This document shows, one piece after another, positions 33,883-43,793 of a DNA stretch of 64,000 bases. The stretch is from Hydnum rufescens UP504. Lineage: Eukaryota; Basidiomycota; Agaricomycetes; Cantharellales; Hydnaceae. A model generated the notes under the pieces. It saw only the letters and a list, made by a program, of their open reading frames with translations, did no database searches and was not told the DNA's origin. The translations under genes and the position numbers were made by a program. Location of the stretch: contig MU128911.1 of NCBI GenBank assembly GCA_014904985.1, positions 505,118 through 569,117 of the forward strand. The letters run 5' to 3'. Each line of letters starts with the position of its first letter. Positions within the stretch are counted from its first letter, which is position 1.

Positions 33883-34506
33883 ATGGCATTTCGTATTTCG
33901 GCCATACGAATGGCGGAATCTGTGGGTACGAGTCCCCTCAATATACGGAGGGCAAGCGCCACCCTTCTTCCTCCGATACCGTGCGTACAGTCTCCTGTTG
34001 TGAGGCGAAGGCTCTGAGGCGTAAACTAGATCGTATGACTGGATAGATTGCTTCGACGCTTATTGCGGGAACATCGCAAACTTCCTATAGACATGCGGTC
34101 CCTAGGCGATGATTATGTTAAAGCCGGTGACTTCGTTCTGGATACTACAATCAACACAACTTTTCTGAGCTGCGTGTACGTAGAGTTTAGGCGACACCGA
34201 GATACAACGAACCCGGTCCATATCATGGGATTTCTATCGCAGTGGAAAGTGTATCTAGATGAACTCGCATCTCAGCCGGGTTCAACATTCAGGGGTAGGA
34301 AGCTGGACCCCGTCGCTTTTGAGAAGGTTGTTCGCCTCTTTCGGTCACTGCGGCCATGAAATACTCAATCATAGTTTCAGATGTCATCAGAACAGATAGG
34401 GCAGCTGTACGAGCTCATGCATGCCAGCAAGGACGTGTGGAAGCCGGTAGCACAAGAAAATGATGTGCCAGATCCCCCATTCTCTGACGGGGCAAATAAA
34501 AAGTAG
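33883..34506 (+). CDS. SDHAF3: Succinate dehydrogenase assembly factor 3 (Acn9/Sdh7), LYR family
   Basis: Mitochondrial matrix factor helping iron-sulfur loading of SDH subunit B. Four exons, 33883-33980, 34047-34126, 34184-34326 and 34381-34506, give 148 aa. Motifs: [15 protein letters not shown] presequence, [54 protein letters not shown] and [12 protein letters not shown]. The signature LYR tripeptide reads L-L-R here, created across the exon 1/2 junction (CC+A, TTG CTT CGA). The rest of the Complex1_LYR helix is intact. Divergent from NPR3 (51 bp), convergent with RIB5. Confidence 0.9.
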
Positions 34507-34675
34507 CGCGGGAGGCACGTCCTCGTGCTGTCACGAGGCCGTGGTTTCTGCTAACACTGACGATGCCCTCATGTCACACACATTGGATTCCTGCTCTCGC
34601 TACATACGACCCACTATGGTACACTAGGATGGCTTAAATGGGTACTGGCGTCAGTCGGAATGACAATCAGTTGGA

Positions 34676-35564
34676 CTAATCGTCCGTCCCAGCCGTGCGT
34701 CTTCTAGCCAGCACTCGCTCGACAGCCTGATCGACCTGAGCCCGGAAACCGGCAGCTCCCTGTCCCCCGAGTGCTGCCTGCACTGCCTTTTCGACGTACT
34801 TGCCAACCATATCTACCTCGATATTCACCCTATCCCCAACTTTCTTCTTGCCCAGATCAATCTTGCTCTGTGTGTGAGCGATAAGCATAACGCCAAACGT
34901 GCGGTCTTCGTCGGAAACGGATGTGATTGTGAGGGATGCCCCATCAAGAGCGACATAACCCTTTTCGATCAAGTAAGGTAGCAGAGACCCCCGAGACACT
35001 GTTGGTTCAGGGACTCGGAATAATAAACGAAGAGAATTTCCATCTTCTTCTCTGGAGACGATGGTGACGGTGTCATCTACATGACCCTGGTGGACCTTAA
35101 GTACACGAATCGTGGTTGGGAACATGCATTAAGTATACCTGGACCATGTGTCCACCAAATCGAACATGTGCAGCCAATGCTCGCTCAAGGTTGACTCGTG
35201 CACCAACCTTGAAATCACCTGGTGGATTGATATGTTAGATGGTGGGAGCACCTCATCCTCACACAACAGCACACCCAGATTGGTCCGGTCTATAGTTTCT
35301 GGCGCAATGCCAACCTTGAATTTATCGGAGTCGAACTCGGTGACAGTCAAACAAGCGCCATTAACGCAGATGGAGTCGCCGACACTGCAGTCAGTCAATA
35401 TGGGCCCAGAATCGGCGATCGTAATTGACCACCCGCCGCCGCCGCTCTCGGTGGTATCAAGAGGAGAGATGGAGCTGACGATGCCCACATGTTCTATCTG
35501 ATAGTGATGCGTCAGGCTATCATATAATGCAAGGAACACGTTAACAGACAAGACCAGTAAACAT
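34676..35564 (-). CDS. RIB5: Riboflavin synthase
   Basis: Catalyses dismutation of two 6,7-dimethyl-8-ribityllumazines to riboflavin, the last step of the pathway. Exons 35564-35550 (only 15 nt, MFTGL), 35497-35263, 35218-35139 and 35086-34676 give 246 aa. Two lumazine-binding beta-barrel repeats: IEHVGIVSSI, SVGDSICVNGACLTVTEF, IAPETIDRTNLGVL, FKVGARVNLERAL, GGHMVQGHVDDT, then YLIEKGYVALDGASLTI, FGVMLIAHTQSK and GDRVNIEVDMVGKYVEK. The 5-codon first exon is needed to supply the universal MFTGL start. Divergent from eRF1, start codons 97 bp apart. Confidence 0.94.
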
Positions 35565-35661
35565 GGTAAGCGATGTCACATCCAACGGGTATTTCCGGCC
35601 AGTGACTCGAACTTTTTTTGCCCTATCCTCGTGTCGTGCGGCACAAACCCCCTTCTTCGTC

Positions 35662-37530
35662 ATGAGCGCAGACGCGGCAGAGCAGAACATTCAGGTGGAG
35701 TGTCTTGTACCCTACCTCCGCCAATTGTTGACATATCACCCTCCACCAACAGCTATGGAAGGTACTGAATATTTCATCGGGTTTACAGAGACAATGACTT
35801 ATAGTATTTCTTCTAGGTCAAGAAACTAATTCGGAGCCTTGATGCTGCACGAGGGTCTGGGTTATAGGAACCGAATTGGGTTTGACATGGCTGACGATGA
35901 TCCGGTCTTCACAGAGCTGGCACATCGATGATCAGTCTGATCATTCCTCCTAAAGTACAACCAGCTTCTCACTCATTCTGGAGGATTTGAAGCGAGCGAT
36001 CTCTATTTAGGATCAAATATCTCGTGTTTCCGCGATGTTAACGCAGGAGTACGGCACAGCATCTAACATCAAGTCTCGCGTCAATCGACTCTCTGTGCTC
36101 GCTGCGATTACTAGTACCCAACAACGCCTCAAGTTATACAACCGGGTGCCTCCAAATGGTCTCGTACTCTTTGTAGGGACTATTCTCACAGATGAAGGGA
36201 AGGAAAAGAAAGTCTCGTTCGATTTCGAACCTCACAAACCCATCAATACGTCAGTCAATTCAAGTGTCATCCACCTCATTAGAACATATCACTAATATGT
36301 GTCCCTTGTAGATCTCTATACCTGTGTGATAACAAGTTCCACACCGAGGCGCTCTCCGAATTGCTCGAGTCCGATACCCGCTTCGGTTTCATTGTCATGG
36401 ATGGAAATGGTTCCCTCTTCGGAACTCTTGCTGGGAATACCCGTGAGGTGATCCACAAATTTACCGTCGATTTGCCAAAGAAGCACGGTCGAGGAGGTCA
36501 ATCCGCCCTCCGCTTTTCTCGACTCCGAGACGAGAAACGCCACAATTACGTCCGGAAAGTGGCGGAGCATGCCGTGCAGCACTTCATCACCAATGATAAA
36601 GTCAATGTGTCTGGCCTCGTCCTAGCTGGCAGTGCGGATTTCAAGACTGAACTCAGCCAGAGCGATCTTTTTGATCCTAGGTTGGCGGCAAAAGTCATCA
36701 AAGTAGTTGACGTGAGCTATGGTGGAGAGAACGGATTCAACCAGGCAAGTTCGGGCCGGCGCTAATTCTCCATATCTTGATCATTGAGGCGGTGTCATGA
36801 ATTAGGCCATCGAGCTTGCGGGGGAATCTCTCTCAAACGTCAAATTTGTACAGGAGAAAAAACTCATCCAACAATACTTCGACGAAATCAGTCAGGACAC
36901 AGGGAAATACTGTTTTGGTGTCGACGATACTCTCAAAGCCCTCGATCTCGGAGCAGTGGAGACCCTTATCGTTTGGGAAAACCTTGATATTACGCGGTAC
37001 ACACTTCGTAACGCCGCTGGAGGTGCGCTCCCTGGCTCCGAACCCTCTTATGTTTTAAAATCTAACCTACACCTACGCTGGTTTTACAACCACTCTTGCC
37101 GGTAGAGGAGATTTTTGTGTATGCCAATAAGGAACAAGAGAAAGATCGCGAGAAGTTCCTTGATAAGTCAACCGGCCTCGAAATGGAACAATCCGCAGAG
37201 CCTCAGAGTTTATTGGAATGGTTCACCGAGAAATACAAAGACTTTGGCGCTCAGCTCGAGGTTATTTTTCATCATCCCTTGCTTTCCATTCGTGTCTGAC
37301 GTACACATTTGGTGCAGTTTGTCTCTAACAAGAGTCAAGAGGGTGCCCAATTTGTCAAAGGTTTCGGTGGCATCGGGGGGATCCTTCGGTGAGTGTTCCA
37401 CGATGTCTATGCGCATGCAGCTCTCACGTATCATATCTTTCTCGACAGATATAAAGTCGACTTCACCAACCTAGGAGGTGCAGATGAAGAGGATGACGAA
37501 TTCTATTCGGACTCGGATGATGGTATGTGA
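35662..37530 (+). CDS. SUP45: Eukaryotic peptide chain release factor 1 (eRF1)
   Basis: Decodes all three stop codons and triggers peptide release. [24 protein letters not shown] opens domain 1; then [12 protein letters not shown], the stop-reading NIKSRVNRL (TASNIKS) and YLCDNKF (YxCxxxF) motifs, the catalytic GGQ in [13 protein letters not shown], and the C-terminal eRF3-binding domain ([40 protein letters not shown]) with an acidic tail [12 protein letters not shown]. Many short introns. The one at 36745-36805 starts GCAAGT and ends TTAG, a GC-AG intron, restoring GFNQAIELAGE. The stop at 37528-37530 follows DDGM; a further tiny exon is possible because GTATGT coincides with the last codons. 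Confidence 0.95.
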
Positions 37531-38790
37531 CATCCATGGGGACGGATACGTCCGTCTTGCAACTCGGAGTCTAGGTTGGAGGTCGCCGTGGGTGGGGAGT
37601 GGAAGATGGCTGCAAGGGCGGGAGGTGTGGACAGGCTAAGCCAAGCAGTGGTAATGGCAGGTGTGGAGACCGAGCGAGAAGAAAGCACGAAAGAGGCGAC
37701 GACGAAATTGGATCCATACGAAGGTCGAGGAGCTCTACAGGGATGTGAGGCACCAGCTCCATTGGCTTCAAGCAAAGGAGCGAAAGCCGGGTTTAGATTC
37801 CTTGGGACCGATTTCACACAAGACGTTGTTCGATTCGGGCGTTTGTTGTTGTCCTTTGTCCCTGTTGAGCCGGCTGGCTTGTCTCACTTTTCATCCTTGT
37901 AGAACCATTGATTGACAATACAGTCTTGACCATGTTGTGTGTACTCTAAGCACTGCAATTGTGCTCTTCGTGGCACACAAATTTTGAACAGCGCACCCAC
38001 TGAGATACGTTGCTATCCAGGGTCTGCGGATATGCTCATTGGTACGATGTACCTTAACCCCCATATATAAGTGCAACAGGCGACACATGGGCGAGCTCTC
38101 TACTCATGGGATTTATCCGAACTCACAGCAACGCTAGAATGGACCTGGAAGAGGTGGTCAGCAATCCGCTGCAAGATGTGTACGTATATGCGCTGCGCTG
38201 CTATCCTAAGTGGAGTTGCGTACATATCCTCGAGGTGGCTCACGGCACCTGAGTGTTGTACTAATCAATGAATGAACCCACCGAGGAGTGTTCCGTCCTC
38301 TCGCGGGCGTGTCAATGGGCCAAAAAGTGCCAACCATCATCTTAATGCCGGGTACGTCATACGGTGATTTGATGGAGACATGCGTTGCATCGCCAAGTCA
38401 CGTCCACCCAGCTGCTTGGTCGGCAGGACTTGAGGTGGGCAAGAACGCGAGAATTTTAATTTAATAAGTATTGAGCGCGCAACAGAGGAAGTTACGGAAT
38501 CGCTCGATAAGATGAATATCTAGTCGATAGTAAGGTTGATCTAGATTAAGCAGGCCACTACTGCAGACGAATGTTCGAGGGAGAGGTATCTGGAGGATTG
38601 TTCTCTAAGTCGCGAGATGCATTTGTCCAAGTAAGCCACTCAGTGGGGACCCGCTTGAACCTTCGTACGTTTTGCTCCTGCAAACCCGTTTCCGCAATGG
38701 GCTCCAGAATGAGAACGGGACGGGACACACGCTTGTTCCGGGTTGGCAGAGTCCCACTGGACGGTGGAGCAGATGTTGCCAGTGAAGACA
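37531..38790. other. Intergenic, no gene recognised
   Basis: Holds eRF1 3' sequence and undefined DNA. Open frames on both strands at 37.5-37.9 kb and about 38.1 kb overlap one another and carry no family motif. Confidence 0.5.
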
Positions 38791-39206
38791 AAATACGGCG
38801 GGAGGGACACCATCACTCAGGGCGTCCCGTGGGGGGGTGATCACATCGGTGACTCCCGGTCCCGAAGTGACTAATACAACGCCAGACGTTCCAGACGCGA
38901 GCATGGCCCTCTGCCATGTGAGCGGCCCCCTTGCTCATGACGGGGAAGTACGAAGTCGAAATGTTTTGAATTGTAGATAGCATCGAATACAAGGAGGATC
39001 GCGCTGCCTGGATAACCGAAAGTATGCTTGACGCCGTGATGAAGCAGCATCTCACGAAAAAAATCCCCTCCACATTCCAATGAACGAATGGTCCAATGGT
39101 GGAGTTGCTCCAAAATGAAGGGGGGGCGGGAGTTCTCTGTAAATCGGGTGCTTGGTTGAAATCGGGGCAGCCGTGGGACGTCTGAAATGTGTAAAATGAG
39201 GGACAT
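38791..39206 (-). pseudogene. ILV2: Acetolactate synthase catalytic-subunit pseudogene (N-terminal piece)
   Basis: The minus strand shows the thiamine-diphosphate-binding N-terminal domain of AHAS: GGDFFREMLLHHGVKHTFGY, PGSAILLVFDAIYNS, FDFVLPRHEQG, AHMAEGHAR, SGTSGVVLVTSGPGVTD, VITPPRDALSDGVPP, then FTGN. These segments alternate frames. An extra G in CAAGGGGGCC breaks HEQG/AHMAEG, a second break falls at ARV/ASGTSG, and a third after PPAV. The catalytic Glu context (HEQG) is recognisable. Similarity stops soon after, so more than two thirds of the enzyme is missing. A functional copy must be elsewhere, because branched-chain amino-acid synthesis is essential. Confidence 0.88.
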
Positions 39207-39474
39207 CTGTTCGAAATATTTATTTCACCTCAACTGACGGGCTAGGTACTGTACTGCGGCTGCAAGCAAGCGGTTTTGTGGTATTAGAGACCGCACGTCA
39301 AGACGAGCCATCAAGGCCTGACAGACCCCGAGCTCAGTTGGCGGAGTGAGAGTATGTGGGTTTGAGCATCCCGATCTGTGACGGCAGGGGAGATTCTCGG
39401 TCCAAGTTAGGGTAACCAATTGACCGTCACCGCCACATCTGGTGACGGATCCTTGTGACAGATTCATAACGGTG
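39207..39474. other. Intergenic / twinfilin 5' region
   Basis: Between the acetolactate synthase pseudogene and the twinfilin start; nothing recognisable. Confidence 0.4.
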
Positions 39475-41017
39475 ATGGAATCGGTGTATAGGTCGATAAG
39501 AAGCCAGTCTTCTACGAGTTCTGGCATCCCCGTTTCTCAGGGACTCGCAGATGCCTATGCTGCGGCGCTCGCGGATGATAGTATTCGGTTCTTGTTCATA
39601 TCGATCGCAGATGGTAAACACAGTGCATCCGCACTTTGTAGCTAGACTTCTGCACTGATACTCATTGTCGATAGAATTTCTTGTTCCCAATGGGACTCTC
39701 GTGAAGTCTGGGACTCTTTCAGAGGATCTAGCGCTGCTACAGGACATCTTGGTATGGTCTTAGAGGTGGACGCTCTGATCATATCATAATCGAGGGGTGC
39801 CTTCCCGCAGAAAGACGATGTTCCATCATATATCCTAGCACGACTAGATGGGGATGAGCAAATAGCGTGGCTTTTCATTTCATACGTTCCTGATCTTGCT
39901 ACACCGCAGAACAAGGTCAGCACATCTTTAACATTCTTAACCCATCTAAACCCCTGAGTAAATGCCTTGTGTATCGATATAGATGCTGTACGCATCGACT
40001 CGTACGTCCCTTGTGAAGAGCATGGGTGATCGGTTCAAAGACACTTTGAATGCCAATTCCAAAGTTTGCATTTTATTCTCTCTGCTGCACCTACTACCCC
40101 ATTACCTGACTTTCGATGGCCACTTCACTTACTGAGCGTAGGATGAATTGAGCCCTGCATCTTACGCGGCACATCTGCGACACAACGCCGCACCACTTCC
40201 GCTCTCGGCTCGCGAAGCCGAGTTGGCGTCTATTAAAGCCTCAGAACGAGCGGTGACGTCCACGTCGACCCGAGTGCTTCTTGGAGGCGCGTCTCATATC
40301 CAGCTGCAGTGGACCGAAGAAGCCAGGGCGGCCGTGGAAGCCCTGAAATCGGATGAAAGTGGTCATGGGCTTAACCTCGCTGTCCTTGTGCGCTTTCTCT
40401 ATTGTTCATCCTCAAAGACGGGAAAGAAACGGCTGGTTTACTCATGATTTTGTTCCTGTGAAGAGTTTCAACACGGAGGAGACGATCGTCTTGACAAAAC
40501 AGGAGAGGATCACATTGGAAGAGTTGGCTAATCCTGGAGTCTTACCTTCAGAACATTCATGTAAGGGCATTTGTCTGCCATGCTCCATTTGAAAATCCTC
40601 TCACTGTTTAATCGTTCTTAGCGTACATTTTCTTCGCCTGGGACCATACTGTGGAGGGAGTCTCCAAACGTGATATCAGTGCGTAAATTCAGTGCTATCC
40701 TGATTTTATCGATTTTGATGACAGATTGACGCCTTCTAATGTGGTGCTATGTAGTCTTCATATATAATATATCCTCGTCCGGGTCCAAGCAATTGCGTAT
40801 GATTTATGCCCTCTCAGTCAATCTCATCAAAGCTACTGTCCGTACCGAGCTCGAAATAACGCTGGCGACGACATTGGAGACGACGGACTTCAGAGATTCT
40901 GACGTCGAAAGTTTGAAGGAACAACTGGAGGCGACGAGCAGGAGCGAGAGTGCAAAAGTAGTGGAAGAGAAGAAGCCGTTCGCGAAGCCCAGGGGGCCAA
41001 CGAGGAAGGTGCGGTGA
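39475..41017 (+). CDS. TWF1: Twinfilin (two ADF-homology domains)
   Basis: Actin-monomer-sequestering and capping cofactor. ADF-H 1: SSGIPVSQGLADAYAAAL, SIRFLFISIADGE, FLVPNGTLVKSGTLSEDLAL, KDDVPSYILARLDGDEQIAW, LFISYVPDLATPQNK and MLYASTRTSLVKSMGDRF. ADF-H 2: DELSPASYAAHL, AREAELASIKASE, YIFFAWDH, SGSKQLRMIYALSVNLI. The tail KKPFAKPRGPTRKVR has the usual basic end that binds capping protein. Introns begin at 39614, 39752 and later. Start: the only in-frame ATG is 39475, adding 15 residues before the usual fungal N-terminus. The conserved start position itself reads ACG AGT TCT GGC (about 39517). The 40.38-40.46 kb exon boundary is not fully resolved. Convergent with VAC1. Confidence 0.88.
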
Positions 41018-41170
41018 AGAAGTTGTTATGGATCTCATCGACATTGGAATGAATCCTACATTGTTGTGATGTGTATGTATGTCGAAATGCCATCAATGTA
41101 GATTCGCGTGGTTACCACAGTATTAGTGGGAATGAACCGGCTCTCTTACCAGCAACTTGCTCCCGCCTCA

Positions 41171-43671
41171 TTATCGTGACCGAATACTCGAGGCTGCTAC
41201 CACTTTACTAATCTCCCCTCGGATCTCCGCCAAGTTGGCCTTAAGGCTCTTAACGTCTTCAAACTTGCGCTGCGCATTGGCTTCCAGTATGAAGGTCCTA
41301 AATTCAACCTCACGCGATCAGTTCGATTTTCCCTCACGGTCGATGTGGATTCAAAGACGGGGAGATAGATAAAGGTAAGAAGAACGTACTCTAGGAGAGC
41401 TTCCTGCTCGAGTAGAGGTTGCAGAGCGCGCGCGAGTGTGGAGTCCGGGTCGAAATCTTTCTTTTCTGGATCACCCGCAGATTCACCATTTATACCTTGA
41501 CGACGCGAGAACTTCGAGTTTTTGGACGGCATAGGTGGCTTCGGTATCCTCTGTGAATCAGCACCAGAGTGATATTAGATGCCCCTGGCATGCTTCGAGA
41601 ACGGAAGACCAGACCTGGAGAATACCAACATGCGACTGCATGAAGTGGACGGCTCGAGTCCAGACGGCTTGTTGCACACGTTCCTGGGACCCATCGGGTG
41701 TAGGAACAGGGAGTGCCCGAATACGCTTCGCAATAGCGTCATATTCCGTGAAAAGCACAGAAAGCCGCTTTTGGAGATCCAGGGCCTCCAGGTTCGTCGG
41801 AGATCTCGATAAATAGGCAGTATCAGAGAAAAGCGTGTTCTATATGTGGGTACAGGGTAAGTGAAAGTGGAAAGGTACGCACAATTCCATAGAAGGAATA
41901 AGGGCTTCAAGCGGGCCTAGTGTACTCTCAATCTCGCCTTCAATGCGTGTGAATGCCTGAGGCGGGGAAGACGAGGTGAGATGAGCACGGTTGGCCCTCG
42001 CCAGGGGTACTCGGGACAAGTGAATCACCTCATATAATTTCGTAAAAGTCGACGAACTATGTGCCTCGTGAATGAATTGTTTCCGACTGCAAAACCCCAA
42101 TATCGGTTCCTCCCCCCTGCAAGCAGTAATCACGTTACGAGAAATTAGCTCACTCGATGATAGCGTTGCATTCGCAGCACACGCGTATTCCTTTCGGTTG
42201 ACTTTCGGGCCCTGTATCTGTTAGCGATTTTGAGGAAGTCGAAGAACGTTTGGATACACCGTAATCTATTGTCTCAGGAATTGGCCTTATATGCCCTGTC
42301 CGCCTGTCTGCTGTGACGAGCAAGGAGCATTGGCGTGGCCTATTTGGCTTGCGTGGAGGCAGTGCACATATGACGCGGCCACAAAGGCGACAATGATGCT
42401 TTCTGTTCGATAATGGATGGAAAGAAGATCTGCAACACAACGGTGGCAAACACATGATGGAGATTGGGCATCAGCAGAGCATGTACACAAATTCACTCGG
42501 AGATGAAGAAGAGCCCCACTGGCATATTGGACAAGACGACACAGAAGAATCCTCTTGCCACGGTGTTATAACTTGCTCCGCCGCTGATGAATATCGGGAG
42601 GGAGGTCAGAACAATGCAATTTCATCAGCATCAAGTATTCACCTCGGATAGCTGCAACAGTCCCGGGCTTAGGCTCCATAACGCTTCGAAGAAGGTCAGC
42701 TGGATTCCTGACTCTAAGCTCGGAGAGGTCAAAAAATGAAGAGCTACGCCGAGATCTTTCAGGGGTTGGGATTGATTCTGGAGGAAAGTGCAAATCAACA
42801 AGCTAGTAGATATTTCAATCTCAGATGAACCATAAATTGTCATCAGGCAGCATAGACACAAATACCTTTTCTAAGCGTCTCTCTATTCGTCTTTCTTCTG
42901 CTTTGCGGTTATTGGTAAGAAGATTCCTTGCAGCTACAAATTCATCAGTCCTATGTCGATATACCCCTTTGGGTTGAAATCCAGGTCGATAAGGCGCGAT
43001 GCGTTGCCGGATCCCGAAGTCTGCAGATGGGGATAGGGATGAAGCCGGAGGCTGGGGAGATGATGGGAGGGGAGGCATAGCCTTAGATTCTAATGCAGCA
43101 GGTGGGATTGGGCGGGAATTGCTTTGAATAAGCGGAGGGTCGGGAAGAGGATTTGTGGGGACGGCAGGAGATACGGCTAGAATGGGAGATGAAGATCGTC
43201 CTGACGGACTCGGCTCCGATGGAACAAATTTCGGCGGTGGCCTTGGGGCTGGAGAGGCGTCATTGACCAATGGGGCTTGGGAAGGGTGTGGCGACGCAGA
43301 AGGTCCTGGTTCGAGTGGACGAAACACCCTAGTCACTGAAGGAGATGCCGGTTCAGTGGTCTTAGGTCGCAATGGTGACGGGGCTGGTGGTTGTGAAGGT
43401 CGAGGTCCTAGACGTCTGAAGGTTGTCCCAGGTGAGGAAGAAAGGTCATTTCTTTCGGGGACTTTGGCAGGAGGTGGGGGCACCCCTCTTTCGATCAGAG
43501 GTTTGCTCCCGGAAGCGTGAAAGTCGTCGGATGTAGTAGACGAATTACGGGAGTGTCTCTTAGACTAGAGCATCTACCTTTAAGTCTAACGATTATACGT
43601 GGCAGTAACGGGAAGCGCACCGTGTACGGCATATAGGTCAACCCATTGGACTGATTGTCAGCATTCTGCAT
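41171..43671 (-). CDS. VAC1: FYVE-domain endosomal tethering factor (Vac1/Pep7, rabenosyn-type)
   Basis: Rab5/Vps45-associated PI3P-binding tether for Golgi-to-endosome traffic. Start at 43671, MQNADNQSNGLTYMPYT, joined to SKRHSRNSSTTSDD. A long Pro/Ser-rich disordered stretch (43483-43030) follows, then the FYVE zinc finger: CHRC pair near 42440, SNRKHHCRLCGRVICALPP (the R(K)HHCRxCG signature), a long insert, and RVCCECN. After it come LSRVPLARANRAHLTSSSPP, TLFSDTAYLSRSP, VLFTEYDAIAKRIRALP, QAVWTRAVHFMQSHV and the C-terminal Rab5-binding helical hairpin LQPLLEQEALLE...FILEANAQRKFEDVKSLKANL. The stop is TAA at 41171-41173. Divergent from SPT6 (122 bp between starts). Confidence 0.88.
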
Positions 43672-43793
43672 ATTAAATTGGGGCGAGCACGTCCGCAGAG
43701 CGCTCTAGACTGATAGAATGTAACTGCTTCCGCTGAGCGTCAGTACGCAAGCTAATTCAAAGATCTATCGGCAACTTCCGACCACGACCACAA

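Noticed and set aside
37503..37915. Long overlapping open frames on both strands after eRF1
   Set aside because: No motif, mutually overlapping, and in GC-richer 3' sequence; chance frames are more likely than a gene.
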